Origin: Variovorax ginsengisoli
Lineage (GTDB): Bacteria; Pseudomonadota; Gammaproteobacteria; Burkholderiales; Burkholderiaceae_C
Direction of reading: 5' to 3'
Length of the DNA: 64,000 nt
Assembly: GCF_006438845.1 (NCBI RefSeq)
Contig: NZ_RCZJ01000004.1
Coordinates: 273,867-337,866, forward strand
How positions within the stretch are numbered: position 1 is the stretch's first letter; every line of letters begins with the position of its first letter. Shown here in pieces: positions 20,483 to 28,841 of this stretch. A program made the position numbers and the translations under genes. Under the pieces are notes generated by a model. The model was given only the letters and a program-made list of their open reading frames with translations. It did no database searches and was not told where the DNA came from.

Positions 20483-21337
20483 TCAGCCCTTGACGCTGCC
20501 GGCGGTCATGCCCGACACCACGTGGCGTTGGACGACCAGGTAGAAGGCCACGGCGGGCAGCGTGTACATCACGCCCACGGCCATCACGGCGTCGAGCGGC
20601 GTGCTGAGCTCGCCGATGAAGCCGGCCAGCCCGACCGAGGCGGTGTGCAGCCGCTCCTCGGTGATCAGCGTTTGCGCGAAGACGTACTCGTTCCAGCCGT
20701 GGAAGAAGGAAATCACCGCAGCGGCTGCCAGCGTGGGCGCGATCAGCGGCACGACCACCTGCAGCACGATGCCGATGCGCGAGCACCCGTCGATGCGCGC
20801 AGCCTCCTCGACCTCGATCGGCACGCCGTCGATGGCGCCCTTGAGGATCCAGGTGATCACCGGCACGGTGAAGGCGGTGTTCGCGAGGATCAGGCCCGAG
20901 AGCGTGTTGAGCAGCGAGAGCTGCGAGAAGATGGCGTAGAGCGGCACCACCAGCATCGCCTCGGGCAGCATCTGCGTGGCGAACAGACCGAAGCCGATCG
21001 CACCCTTGCCGCCGAAGCGGAAGCGCGACAGGGCATAGGCCGGGAACACAGCGAGGCCGATGCTCAGCACAGTGGTGCCGATGGCCACCCAGGCGCTGTT
21101 GAGCAGCCAGGTCGCGACCGGCTTGATCGCGAACACCTCGCCGTACACCGGCAGCCGCGAGAACGAGGGCAGCATCTGCGGCCGATCGCCGAACAGCGCC
21201 TCCGACGGCGTGAGCGAGGTCACGAGCATCCAGTAGATCGGGAAAGCGGCGGCCCCGAGCAGGGCCAGTACCGCGAGCATGCGCAGCGCATGGCGCATGG
21301 ACATCGCGGGCATCGGGGCGGAAGCGGCGGCGCTCAT
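20483..21337 (-). CDS. ABC transporter permease, MalG-like
   Basis: 284 residues with six predicted membrane segments and the EAA loop VEEAARIDGCSRIGIVLQVV that docks to the ATPase. The N-terminal TM is LAVLALLGAAAFPIYWMLVTS. Start overlaps the stop of the upstream permease by one base. Forms the inner-membrane heterodimer with the 21337-22296 product. Confidence 0.94.
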   Translation of the reverse strand: MSAAASAPMPAMSMRHALRMLAVLALLGAAAFPIYWMLVTSLTPSEALFGDRPQMLPSFSRLPVYGEVFAIKPVATWLLNSAWVAIGTTVLSIGLAVFPAYALSRFRFGGKGAIGFGLFATQMLPEAMLVVPLYAIFSQLSLLNTLSGLILANTAFTVPVITWILKGAIDGVPIEVEEAARIDGCSRIGIVLQVVVPLIAPTLAAAAVISFFHGWNEYVFAQTLITEERLHTASVGLAGFIGELSTPLDAVMAVGVMYTLPAVAFYLVVQRHVVSGMTAGSVKG

Positions 21338-22296
21338 CAGCGGGCCCCCTGCTTCTCGGCGCGTGCCGTGTAGCGGAAGTACACCAGCGTCACGGCCAGC
21401 GCGATCACCACGCCCATCATGCCCACCGCCGCGGCCTGGCCGAGGTGGTGGTTGACGAAGGCACGGCGGTACAGGTCGATCACCAGCGTGTTGGTCGAGC
21501 CGACCGGTCCGCCCTGCGTGAGCAGCCAGATCAGGTCGAAGCGACGCAACGACCAGATGGTCGAGAACAGCGCGAGCAGCGCCACCGACGGCCGAATGGT
21601 GGGCCACACCACCGCCTTGAACACGCTGAGTCGGTCGGCACCGTCCATCACCGCGGCTTCGCGCAGTTCAGAGGGCACACCCTGCAGTGCGGCCAGCAAC
21701 ACCACCGAGGCGAAAGGGAAGATCTGCCAGATGGTGGTGATCAGCACCGCGGGCATCGCGTGCTGCATGCTGTCGAGCCAGTTCTCCTGGCCTGCCTCGA
21801 TGCCGAAGAAACGCAGCGTGTGGCCGAATACGCCGTACTGCGCGTTGTAGATCCAGATGAAGATCAGTGCCACCGCCACCGGCGGCGCGGCCCAGGGAAT
21901 GGTGACCAGCGCCCGCGCGATGCCGCGGCCGCGGAAGGGCGCGTCGAGCAGCAGCGCCGAGCCCAGCCCCAGCCCGATGGCCGATGCCACGCAGGCTGCG
22001 GTGTAGAGCAGCGTGGTGAAAATCACGCGATGGAAGTCCGGATCGCGCCAGAGGTCGGCATAGTTCTGCAGACCGACCCACTGCCCATCTGCCGGCGAAA
22101 GCAGCGAGGTCGAGGTGAAGCTCAGCATCAGCTCGCACAGCAGCGGGTAGCCCTGGAACACCAGCAGGTAGAGCGTGGCCGGCAGCACCAGCGCATAGGG
22201 CATCAGGCGATGCCCGTCGAGGCGGTTCGCGCGGCTGTCGCGCGCAGCGCGTCCTGCGCTGGCACGGTCCGTCGAGGAGGGAAGCACGGCCGCCAT
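21337..22296 (-). CDS. ABC transporter permease, MalF-like
   Basis: 319 residues; six membrane segments begin with PYALVLPATLYLLVFQGYPL. The EAA loop reads LREAAVMDGADRLSVFKAVV. The first 30 residues are hydrophilic and cytoplasmic. It lies one base from the end of the binding-protein gene, so the two are almost certainly cotranscribed and coupled. Confidence 0.94.
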   Translation of the reverse strand: MAAVLPSSTDRASAGRAARDSRANRLDGHRLMPYALVLPATLYLLVFQGYPLLCELMLSFTSTSLLSPADGQWVGLQNYADLWRDPDFHRVIFTTLLYTAACVASAIGLGLGSALLLDAPFRGRGIARALVTIPWAAPPVAVALIFIWIYNAQYGVFGHTLRFFGIEAGQENWLDSMQHAMPAVLITTIWQIFPFASVVLLAALQGVPSELREAAVMDGADRLSVFKAVVWPTIRPSVALLALFSTIWSLRRFDLIWLLTQGGPVGSTNTLVIDLYRRAFVNHHLGQAAAVGMMGVVIALAVTLVYFRYTARAEKQGAR

Positions 22297-22297
22297 G

Positions 22298-23548
22298 TCA
22301 GCGCTTGAGCACGCGTGTCAGCACGGTCTGCTGCGCATCGTTCATGGCCTTGGCCGGATCGACGCCGCCTTGCAGTACGCGGATGACCTGCTCGATCACG
22401 ATCTGCTGGATCTCCGGTGCCTTGACTTCCAGGCCCTGCGGCAGCGCGGGCACGCTGTGGGCGGTTTGCTGGTCGTAGACCGTGATCCACGGCCACTTGG
22501 CGACTTCTTCCTCGGAGCGCGGCACGGCGATGGCCACGCTGGAGGCTCCGTGGATCAGCTGCAGGTCGCGTTGCGCCTCGGGCGTGAGCATCCACTTGAG
22601 GAAGGCGCCCGCAGCCGCCTTGTTCTTGCTGTTGGCGTTGATGCTGATCGGCGCGAGGATCATGCCCTGCGCGCGCGTCGGAAAGGGCGACGGGCCGGCG
22701 CCCACCTCGAAGCCCTTGGCGGCGGTCGCCAAGTTGGCAGCGACGCCGCCGTTGTCGATCTGGATCGCCACCTTGCCTTCGGCGAACATGCGGCGATAGG
22801 TGGCCGCGTCGGCGCCCTTGGGCGTGGCGGCGGCGTCGTACATCTTCTTGTACGCGGCCACGCCTTCGATCACCTTGGCGCTGTTGATCGTCGGGTTGCC
22901 CTGTGCATCCGACCAGCGGCCGCCGAAGCCGTAGACGTAGTTGCAGAGGTCGTACCAGAAGCCGCCGCGCTCGGCCATCGTGGCGCGGTAGGCGTAGCCG
23001 TAGTTGCCGGCAGCCGTGGCCGCCTTGGCCGCTGCCACGAACTCGTCGAAATTGGTGGGCGCCTTGTCTTTCAACAGGTTTTTGTTGAAGACCATCGCGT
23101 AGTTGCTCACCTCGAATACCACGCCGTAGCGCGCGCCGCCCACCTTCATATATTTGTCCGGGCCGGTCAGCGGGAAGGCGCCGTCGGCGATCACGTCGTC
23201 GATGGGCGCGAGGCGCTTGGCATCGACCGCAGCGTAGAACTCGGGCAAGTCGAAGCGCACCAGGTCGGGGCCCGCGTTGCCGCCCATCTGGGTGAAGATC
23301 GTGCTCGAGAACGACGAGAACGGGATGGTCACAGGCTGGATCTCGACCTTGTCCTGGCTCTGGTTGAACTTGCCGATCCAGGCACGCATCTTTTCGCCGC
23401 GTGCCGGCTCGGCAAAGCTCGCCGCGGCAAAGGTCACGACCTGCTTGTCGGCTGCGTGCGAGGCGCCCGCCGCGCACAGCGCGAGCGTGGCGAGGCCCAC
23501 GAGCCGCATGAGGGCCACGCTGTGGCCATGGAATGCGCAGTGCTTCAT
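22298..23548 (-). CDS. ABC transporter substrate-binding protein (family 1)
   Basis: 416 residues with a Sec signal peptide (LMRLVGLATLALCAAGASHA, cleaved about residue 33). The mature protein shows the family 1 pattern: KMRAWIGKFNQSQDKVEIQP, GGNAGPDLVRFDLPEFYA, then FAEGKVAIQIDNGG and AAAGAFLKWMLTPEAQ. It captures the substrate in the periplasm for the downstream permeases. First gene of the operon; an AGGAG ribosome-binding site lies just upstream of its ATG. Family 1 members bind sugars, polyols or phosphodiesters, which contrasts with the acid/CoA enzymes downstream. Confidence 0.95.
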   Translation of the reverse strand: MKHCAFHGHSVALMRLVGLATLALCAAGASHAADKQVVTFAAASFAEPARGEKMRAWIGKFNQSQDKVEIQPVTIPFSSFSSTIFTQMGGNAGPDLVRFDLPEFYAAVDAKRLAPIDDVIADGAFPLTGPDKYMKVGGARYGVVFEVSNYAMVFNKNLLKDKAPTNFDEFVAAAKAATAAGNYGYAYRATMAERGGFWYDLCNYVYGFGGRWSDAQGNPTINSAKVIEGVAAYKKMYDAAATPKGADAATYRRMFAEGKVAIQIDNGGVAANLATAAKGFEVGAGPSPFPTRAQGMILAPISINANSKNKAAAGAFLKWMLTPEAQRDLQLIHGASSVAIAVPRSEEEVAKWPWITVYDQQTAHSVPALPQGLEVKAPEIQQIVIEQVIRVLQGGVDPAKAMNDAQQTVLTRVLKR

Positions 23549-23604
23549 GCTTTTGTCTCCTGTACGGCAAGGTCTACCGGTACCGTCCGTGCGTTGTGGA
23601 AGGA

Positions 23605-23634
23605 ATAATTAGCGCTAACTATTAGCGCTAACAA
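23605..23634 (-). promoter_or_regulatory. operon promoter with two overlapping LacI-type operators
   Basis: Read on the minus strand, TTGTTA (23629-23634) and AATTAT (23605-23610) form plausible -35 and -10 boxes 18 bases apart. Two perfect palindromes TTAGCGCTAA at 23609-23618 and 23622-23631 have centres 13 bases apart and fill the spacer. A central CG palindrome of this type is typical for LacI-family operators, so binding would block RNA polymerase. The likely partner is the regulator at 13631-14677, the last gene of the same operon. Confidence 0.75.
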
Positions 23635-23639
23635 AGCGA

Positions 23640-24000
23640 ACTTTAGTGCTTTGGGATTGCAGCCGCGCGCGGGATTTCCCTAGTTGGGGAGCGATCGACG
23701 ATCAGCCCGGGTGGCGCGGGCGGTGTGCCATCGGCTGCTTGGTGTGGATAGCGTCGTGAAGAGATCGACGTTATGGACCCAATTCGTCTTAGTGCTCCCG
23801 CAGCCGTCCACGGCAGCATCGTCGTCATGGGAACACGGGCGAAGTCTCGCTGCTGGCACATGCGAGGTTGGCGGAGAGTGTGTCCCTCGAATCGGCGTCC
23901 GAAATGATCCGAATGGTTTGATAAACCGTTGTTTTTATTGCAGATATTTGGTTCGCAGTCTGATTAAATCCGACGGCTTTCGATAGCCTCCGACGCTTTA
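23640..24000. other. intergenic boundary before the integrase, no gene seen
   Basis: About 360 bases without a credible gene. The part from 23890 is visibly more AT-rich than its surroundings and leads into the integrase. I looked for a tRNA 3' end as attachment site and did not find one. The left end of the mobile element is presumably in this stretch. Confidence 0.45.
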
Positions 24001-24020
24001 TGTGGGCACAATGTGGGACA
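24001..24020 (+). repeat. tandem TGTGGG repeat upstream of integrase start
   Basis: TGTGGGCACA and TGTGGGACA follow each other with an 11-base period. Similar short direct repeats often precede integrase genes and may serve as arm-type binding sites; that role is inference. If the integrase starts at 24042 the repeat is non-coding. Confidence 0.4.
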
Positions 24021-24041
24021 GAAAACCAAGCGGACAGTTCC

Positions 24042-25271
24042 TTGCCCAAGATCGCCCCCGAACTATCGGCCCGTGCCGTATCCGCCCTTAAAGTCGAGGG
24101 GCGCCATGCCGTCGGCGGGGCTCATGGCCTTCACCTGCGCATCGCCAATGGCCATCGCGGCTGGGTGCTACGCATCACGGTCGGCGACCAACGCCGCGAC
24201 TTGGGGCTTGGCCCTTTTCCTGAGATCGGACTTGCCGAGGCCCGAGAAAAAGCGCGAGACGTGCATAAACTGGTACGGCAAGGCATCGACCCAATGATCA
24301 CCAAGCGCGCTCAGCGCAGCGCACTGATTACGCGGCAGGCTAGTGAAAAGAAGTTCGACTGGTGCACCACTGAGTTCATTCGAACCAAGTCTGACGAATG
24401 GAAAAACGTCAAGCACCGTCAGCAATGGGAAAACACCCTTAAAAGCTACGCCTCGCCACATATCGGACATCTTTTGGTTCAAGACATCGATCTGCAGCAT
24501 GTCCTACTTTGCTTAGAGCCGATCTGGAGAACCAAGAATGAAACGGCATCGCGCCTGCGAGGCCGCATCCAGTCCGTGTTGGACTGGGCAACCGTCTGCA
24601 AGTACCGCTCCGGAGACAACCCGGCGCGTTGGAAGGGCCACTTGGACAAGGTGCTCCCAGCTCCAACAAAAATCCAGAAGGTGCAGCACCACCCAGCGGT
24701 GGCCATCGACGACATGCCTTCGTTCATCTTGGCCCTGCGTCAACGAGACGGGATGGCAGCTCTGGCTCTGCAGTTCGCCATTCTGACGGCCGCGCGCTCG
24801 GGAGAAGTGCGAGGCGCCGTATGGACTGAGATCGACATGGAGGCGCGCGCCTGGACTGTTCCTGGCCCCCGCATGAAGGCGAAGCGCGAGCATCGGGTGC
24901 CTTTGAGCGATGCCGCGATCGAACTTCTGAAGAAGCTGCCAAGGATCAAGGACGTCAACTTGGTTTTTCCTGGCGCCAACAACCAAGCGCTTTCTGACAT
25001 GAGTTTGACGGCGGTGATGCGCCGCATGGAAATCATGGCCGTGCCGCACGGCTTCCGGTCTACCTTTCGCGACTGGGCAGGCGATCGGACGGAGTACCCA
25101 CGAGACCTGGCCGAGCTGGCGTTAGCCCACATCCTTGAAAGTAAGACCGAAGAAGCTTATCGCCGAGGCGACGCGTTGGAGAGGCGCCGTGACATGATGT
25201 CGGCGTGGGCTAAGTTCATCGGTTGCACCGGCTCGATCACGCGTGAAAACAGGGAGGCGCTAGACGAGTGA
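24042..25271 (+). CDS. tyrosine recombinase/integrase with DUF4102 N-terminus
   Basis: About 409 residues from the TTG at 24042 (LPKIAPELSARAVSALK matches the usual family start); an ATG at 24000 would add 14 residues. The order is DUF4102 arm-binding domain (HAVGGAHGLHLRI, LRITVGDQRRDLGLGPFPEI), core-binding helices, then the catalytic domain. Catalytic residues are R252 (ARSGEVR), H336 and R339 (HGFRSTFRDW), H363 (LAHILE) and nucleophile Y373 (EEAYRRGD). All are intact, so the element may still move. It integrates and excises the island to its right. Confidence 0.93.
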   Translation: MPKIAPELSARAVSALKVEGRHAVGGAHGLHLRIANGHRGWVLRITVGDQRRDLGLGPFPEIGLAEAREKARDVHKLVRQGIDPMITKRAQRSALITRQASEKKFDWCTTEFIRTKSDEWKNVKHRQQWENTLKSYASPHIGHLLVQDIDLQHVLLCLEPIWRTKNETASRLRGRIQSVLDWATVCKYRSGDNPARWKGHLDKVLPAPTKIQKVQHHPAVAIDDMPSFILALRQRDGMAALALQFAILTAARSGEVRGAVWTEIDMEARAWTVPGPRMKAKREHRVPLSDAAIELLKKLPRIKDVNLVFPGANNQALSDMSLTAVMRRMEIMAVPHGFRSTFRDWAGDRTEYPRDLAELALAHILESKTEEAYRRGDALERRRDMMSAWAKFIGCTGSITRENREALDE

Positions 25272-25322
25272 AATGGGCGGACTACCTAGTCCCGCCGGAA
25301 ATTCCGCTCATCAGAAGGACCA

Positions 25323-26075
25323 ATGATGCAAGGTGAGTTTGGCTCTAGGTGGCGAAAAACATTCCACAAAATTCTCGGGGAAGCAGCAATCGAGATATGG
25401 ATAAGACTGGACGAACTGGAGCCTGAAAAGGCGCCAGAGGACCGGCGAAAGGTCCTTACTCAGCTTGCAAGCTTCTGCGCACTAAACACGAAAGATGTTT
25501 TGAACGGCGCAATTGTGTCCAAAAAGGCAATGCAGGCCGCAGGCTATGATGAAGATTCAAAGGGAGACACTCGAATTGTCTGGCTTCTCACTGCAGCTGC
25601 CTACGTGGCGCTTGCCAGCGTATTAGCTCAGGCGGGCAGAGATGCGGCGGCCATGCATTTTCTGATGGATGCGAAGTATTGGATCGGCTTTCAAAACTCC
25701 GGCGATCTCAGAAAATTCGTCGAAGAAGGCACTATTAGCAGCATTCACCAGCGCGAGCGAAACTCCAAGTACGCCAAACTGAAGCACGCAAAAGAAGCCG
25801 AGCGATACGCCACGATGATGGCGCAAATTCGAGAATTTGTACAACAGCGGCGGGATTGGCCTACTCGAAGCGTGTTTATACAAGAGGCAAGCGCATCCTT
25901 AATCGCTGCTAATCCTGCGTACTTCAGCGAAATATCCAGGGGCATCGAAGATGAAGCGGACAAGGCTGACAAGGTAATGAAGGAGAGTGAGAGGCTCGCC
26001 AAAAGGGGGTACAACTCGATCGATGATCCTGATCAGTATTTTAAGAGAAGAAGAACGAAGCGTACCTCTCAGTGA
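25323..26075 (+). CDS. unknown island cargo protein
   Basis: 250 residues (or 249 from the second ATG), preceded by AGAAGGA. Not recognised. Mostly helical in appearance and rich in Lys/Arg/Glu/Ala, with one hydrophobic helix (IVWLLTAAAYVALASVLAQA, about residues 80-99) and a highly basic C-terminus YFKRRRTKRTSQ. Codon use is clearly more AT-rich than the core genes, as expected of recently acquired DNA. As the gene next to the integrase it may be cargo or a transfer/defence function; nothing in the sequence decides. Confidence 0.7.
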   Translation: MMQGEFGSRWRKTFHKILGEAAIEIWIRLDELEPEKAPEDRRKVLTQLASFCALNTKDVLNGAIVSKKAMQAAGYDEDSKGDTRIVWLLTAAAYVALASVLAQAGRDAAAMHFLMDAKYWIGFQNSGDLRKFVEEGTISSIHQRERNSKYAKLKHAKEAERYATMMAQIREFVQQRRDWPTRSVFIQEASASLIAANPAYFSEISRGIEDEADKADKVMKESERLAKRGYNSIDDPDQYFKRRRTKRTSQ

Positions 26076-26271
26076 GATGCGTGGCACGTCGGCGATCTGA
26101 GGAGCATCAGGAGGCGGGCTGCTCTGCAGCCCTATTCCGCGCCCGACTCATTCAGCCGAAGCTGGAGGCCGTATTTCCCTCAGCTCGGACAGTGCGGCAT
26201 TGCGATTGAGACGTCAAGGGACTCCAGCTTGCCTCTTAATCCTCTCCCGCACGCCGCGCGCTTTGCCCTCG

Positions 26272-26601
26272 CTAAAGGCCCATACGCTGGGATCTATGCA
26301 TCGGTGGGAACTTCGGCATAGGAGGGCAACCCGGGTCGGCTGTCGGATAGGTGCCCTGCGCCTCCCATCCATCGCTGAACCCTTTCTTCCACCGATCTTC
26401 AACTTCGCTCATCGCTGTGTTCCAAACCTGTGTGTAACGAGCGCTCTCTGGACCTGACACGGACAGCCAACCCGGGAGGCGCCTGCCATGCATCGTAAGC
26501 TGACGAGGCGGCTGCTTCCCGGTGCGAATCAGCACGCTGCGACGCGTCTTCACAGCCCGCAGAGCAGGCGGCACCACATCTATGACGGTGCCGTATGTCA
26601 C
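26272..26601 (-). CDS. possible small protein, weakly supported
   Basis: A 109-codon frame from a GTG. The translation looks protein-like in part (YTQVWNTAMSEVEDRWKKGF followed by SDGWEAQ) and stays open across the gap between the cargo gene and the AlpA gene. No domain was recognised and no clear ribosome-binding site is present. It could be spurious. Confidence 0.3.
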   Translation of the reverse strand: MTYGTVIDVVPPALRAVKTRRSVLIRTGKQPPRQLTMHGRRLPGWLSVSGPESARYTQVWNTAMSEVEDRWKKGFSDGWEAQGTYPTADPGCPPMPKFPPMHRSQRMGL

Positions 26602-26822
26602 GACGTATGGGGCTCGGCCGTCGGGACTGGCAAAGCTTGAGGGCTGGCCCGTCCTGAGAAGCGCTCCAACAACGCACCAGCACCCGCATGTGAGGTGGAC
26701 ATTGTTAAGCGCAGTGCAAAGCTAAAAAATGATTCTCGGCTGCCGGCAGAAAAAAAGACAGCAACTGGTCGGACTTCTAAGTTCGGTCTTGCACTTTTGC
26801 AAACTACCTTAGGAGCCCCGCA

Positions 26823-27260
26823 GTGAATGCACACTTTCTCAACCAAGCCGATGCTTATCAGCCGGCCTTCCTCCTTGCCCCTCCGCGGCCGCATCCAGAC
26901 ATCCAACATAAACCCGCCTGGTTGTCGCCCGCCTCTGCGGCCCCTCCGCCGCCTTCTACGCCCCCCGGCCCTCACGCTCCTAGCTGGGGAGACGGACCTC
27001 AGATCACTTGGGTCGTGGGCCAAGATAAGGCTCTGATGCGCGTGCAGGAATGTCTCAAGTTCTTCGACTGCGGGAAGTCGAAGTTTTACTCTTGGTTGAA
27101 TCCCAAGAGCAAGTATCACGCGGCAGGGTTTCCGCGCCCGATCTATCTGAATGGCGGTCGCGTTCCCTACTGGCGCCGTTCCGAGATCATCGGGTGGGTG
27201 GACATGCAGCGCCATCCGAACAACGCTTCCATGACTGGACTGCCGACCGGCCGGATTTGA
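26823..27260 (+). CDS. AlpA-like excisionase/regulator with Pro-rich N-terminal extension
   Basis: 145 residues from a GTG with TAGGAG ribosome-binding site. The C-terminal 75 residues form an AlpA/MerR-like winged helix: RVQECLKFFDCGKSKFYSWL, GFPRPIYLNGGRVPYWRRSE, IIGWVDMQ. The first 65 residues are Pro/Ala-rich and probably disordered; canonical AlpA proteins are only about 70 residues. AlpA proteins act as activators of excision or of adjacent replication genes. Lies directly upstream of the two replication-type genes. Confidence 0.85.
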   Translation: MNAHFLNQADAYQPAFLLAPPRPHPDIQHKPAWLSPASAAPPPPSTPPGPHAPSWGDGPQITWVVGQDKALMRVQECLKFFDCGKSKFYSWLNPKSKYHAAGFPRPIYLNGGRVPYWRRSEIIGWVDMQRHPNNASMTGLPTGRI

Positions 27261-27283
27261 GGACGCGCCGCCCGTAAACCTGG

Positions 27284-27297
27284 GCGGTCCGGACCGC
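27284..27297. repeat. 14-base perfect palindrome downstream of the AlpA gene
   Basis: GCGGTCCGGACCGC is a perfect inverted repeat, 24 bases after the AlpA-type stop codon and without a following T-run. It could be an operator or a protein-binding site near the replication region. Confidence 0.4.
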
Positions 27298-27577
27298 ACC
27301 TAGCACTCTCCGCAGAGGTAATCCCGCCGGTACAACGCGCTCTGAGTAGATGTTCGTTGACGCCCGTCGTAGCGGAGGCCATCCACAGCAAGGCATCTCC
27401 GTCAAGGCCGACAACGCGTAGCTCTGGGGATTTTTCGCTCGGCGCAGAGGCAAAACGGCCGCCCATTTCTGAGCGGACTTTCGATGAGTCGCTGCCCCTT
27501 AGGTTCTCCCAATAGCCCGTTTCGCGGCGTTGTTTGGTCAAGCGGGTAGCTCTCCTTCTATATCTATTGCAAAACCC

Positions 27578-27614
27578 GTCCACACCTTGTGTCTCCATGG
27601 ACAGGTGTGTGGAC
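27578..27614. repeat. imperfect inverted repeat before the first replication-type gene
   Basis: GTCCACACCT (27578-27587) and AGGTGTGTGGAC (27603-27614) can pair over ten bases with a two-base bulge and a 15-base loop that contains an ATG (27597). Hairpins at this place are typical of rolling-circle origins or of translational control of the downstream gene; which one is inference. Confidence 0.45.
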
Positions 27615-27629
27615 TTCACTTTTCCGACT

Positions 27630-28829
27630 ATGAAACTTCATCGCATCAATCAGCGTCCGAGCACGGCCAACACCATGTTGGCCTCCGAGCTCATGTTAGC
27701 GGAGCAGGCCCTGTTCCATCAGCGCATCGAACGCAACGAGAAGACGATCGTCAAGAACAACGTTGACGACCGGATCCTCTCACAGTTGCGCGAACTGATG
27801 CCCGTCCTCAAGAAGCGCGTATCACCAGCGTTCGACATCGAACAAGTGCGCGACGGTTTTGCACGAGTGCGCTGCGCAGGCGACGATGTGAGCAAGTTGT
27901 TGTCGGTCCTTTCCAAGGACCACGCGCAACTAGCCGCAGGCTATCCCTGCTATATTTTCTTTCCGGTGTACCGGGAATTGCTCAAACTTCTGCGCCTGGC
28001 GCAGTCAGGCCGCTATGCCTTCGACTGGTACTTGAAGAGCACGTTCTCGATCGAAGAAGCGATCGAGATTGCGAAACATGCCAATCGCTTTGTTGAAGTC
28101 TTCATCAAGGTGATGAAGCGCCCCTTGGTGAAGAAAGAGCAAGAGAATTTTGAGCGCAGCCCCAACGACAACTTTCAGAGCCTGCTCAGTAACATCGCAG
28201 CTATTTCAGAACGCTATCTCGATGCCGTCGTGTTGCGCTTCGACATGTTCTACCAGCCGGCAGACGGCGTACCGGTCAAGGACGGCGACCAGCCACAGCT
28301 AGGTCACCTCCACGAGCTCCTGGCTCATCGCACGCGCTTTCACGCTTGGCTGCGCAAGCGCTTTAAAAGCGATCTCCTTCTGTACGCTTGGGCTCTTGAG
28401 CACGGGCGTGAGCGCGGCCTGCACCACCACTACTTGATGACTCTCAAGCCTCGCGGCAACGAAGACCACGTCAATATCGTCCATGAAATCGACGACAAGT
28501 GGTCGACGATCACCTTGGGCTTGGGCTCGATCTACAACGGCAACGAAGCTCGCCATAAGCAGCGTTACAAGGCGCTGGGGCTCGTTTCTTTGAACGATCC
28601 CAACGTCATCACAGGATTGCAACTGATCGCCTCCTACATCACCCTCGCCGGGGTCTACGTGAAGCTGAACGTAGGGGCGAATGTCGACGCCTTCGGCAAG
28701 GGCGGGAACATGGGTGGAGACGACCCCCAGGTCTATCTGAAGGCGGGCCGCCCTCCCAAGCGCCAGCCGCCCGTTCCGATTGCTATCAGCGCTGCTGAGG
28801 GCCGCGCGCGCTACGTCAACTTCATCTAG
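27630..28829 (+). CDS. YagK/YfjJ (inovirus Gp2-like) replication-type protein 1
   Basis: About 399 residues from the ATG at 27630; in-frame starts at 27597 and TTG 27534 exist. The C-terminal half matches the YagK/YfjJ, inovirus Gp2-like pattern: VVLRFDMFYQP, an LRKRFKSDLLLYAWALE strand-helix, and RERGLHHHYLM with the His cluster H265-H267 where HUH endonucleases carry their metal site. SYITLAGVYVK follows, with Y336 and Y343 as candidate nucleophiles. The N-terminal half is helical. Probably nicks DNA for rolling-circle-like replication or mobilisation. Followed after 12 bases by a second gene of the same kind. Confidence 0.7.
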   Translation: MKLHRINQRPSTANTMLASELMLAEQALFHQRIERNEKTIVKNNVDDRILSQLRELMPVLKKRVSPAFDIEQVRDGFARVRCAGDDVSKLLSVLSKDHAQLAAGYPCYIFFPVYRELLKLLRLAQSGRYAFDWYLKSTFSIEEAIEIAKHANRFVEVFIKVMKRPLVKKEQENFERSPNDNFQSLLSNIAAISERYLDAVVLRFDMFYQPADGVPVKDGDQPQLGHLHELLAHRTRFHAWLRKRFKSDLLLYAWALEHGRERGLHHHYLMTLKPRGNEDHVNIVHEIDDKWSTITLGLGSIYNGNEARHKQRYKALGLVSLNDPNVITGLQLIASYITLAGVYVKLNVGANVDAFGKGGNMGGDDPQVYLKAGRPPKRQPPVPIAISAAEGRARYVNFI

Positions 28830-28841
28830 GAGCAACCGACC

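Noticed and set aside
23640..24000. tRNA gene as integration site for the integrase
   Set aside because: No cloverleaf or GTTCGAATC-type T-arm with matching acceptor was found; the site remains unknown.
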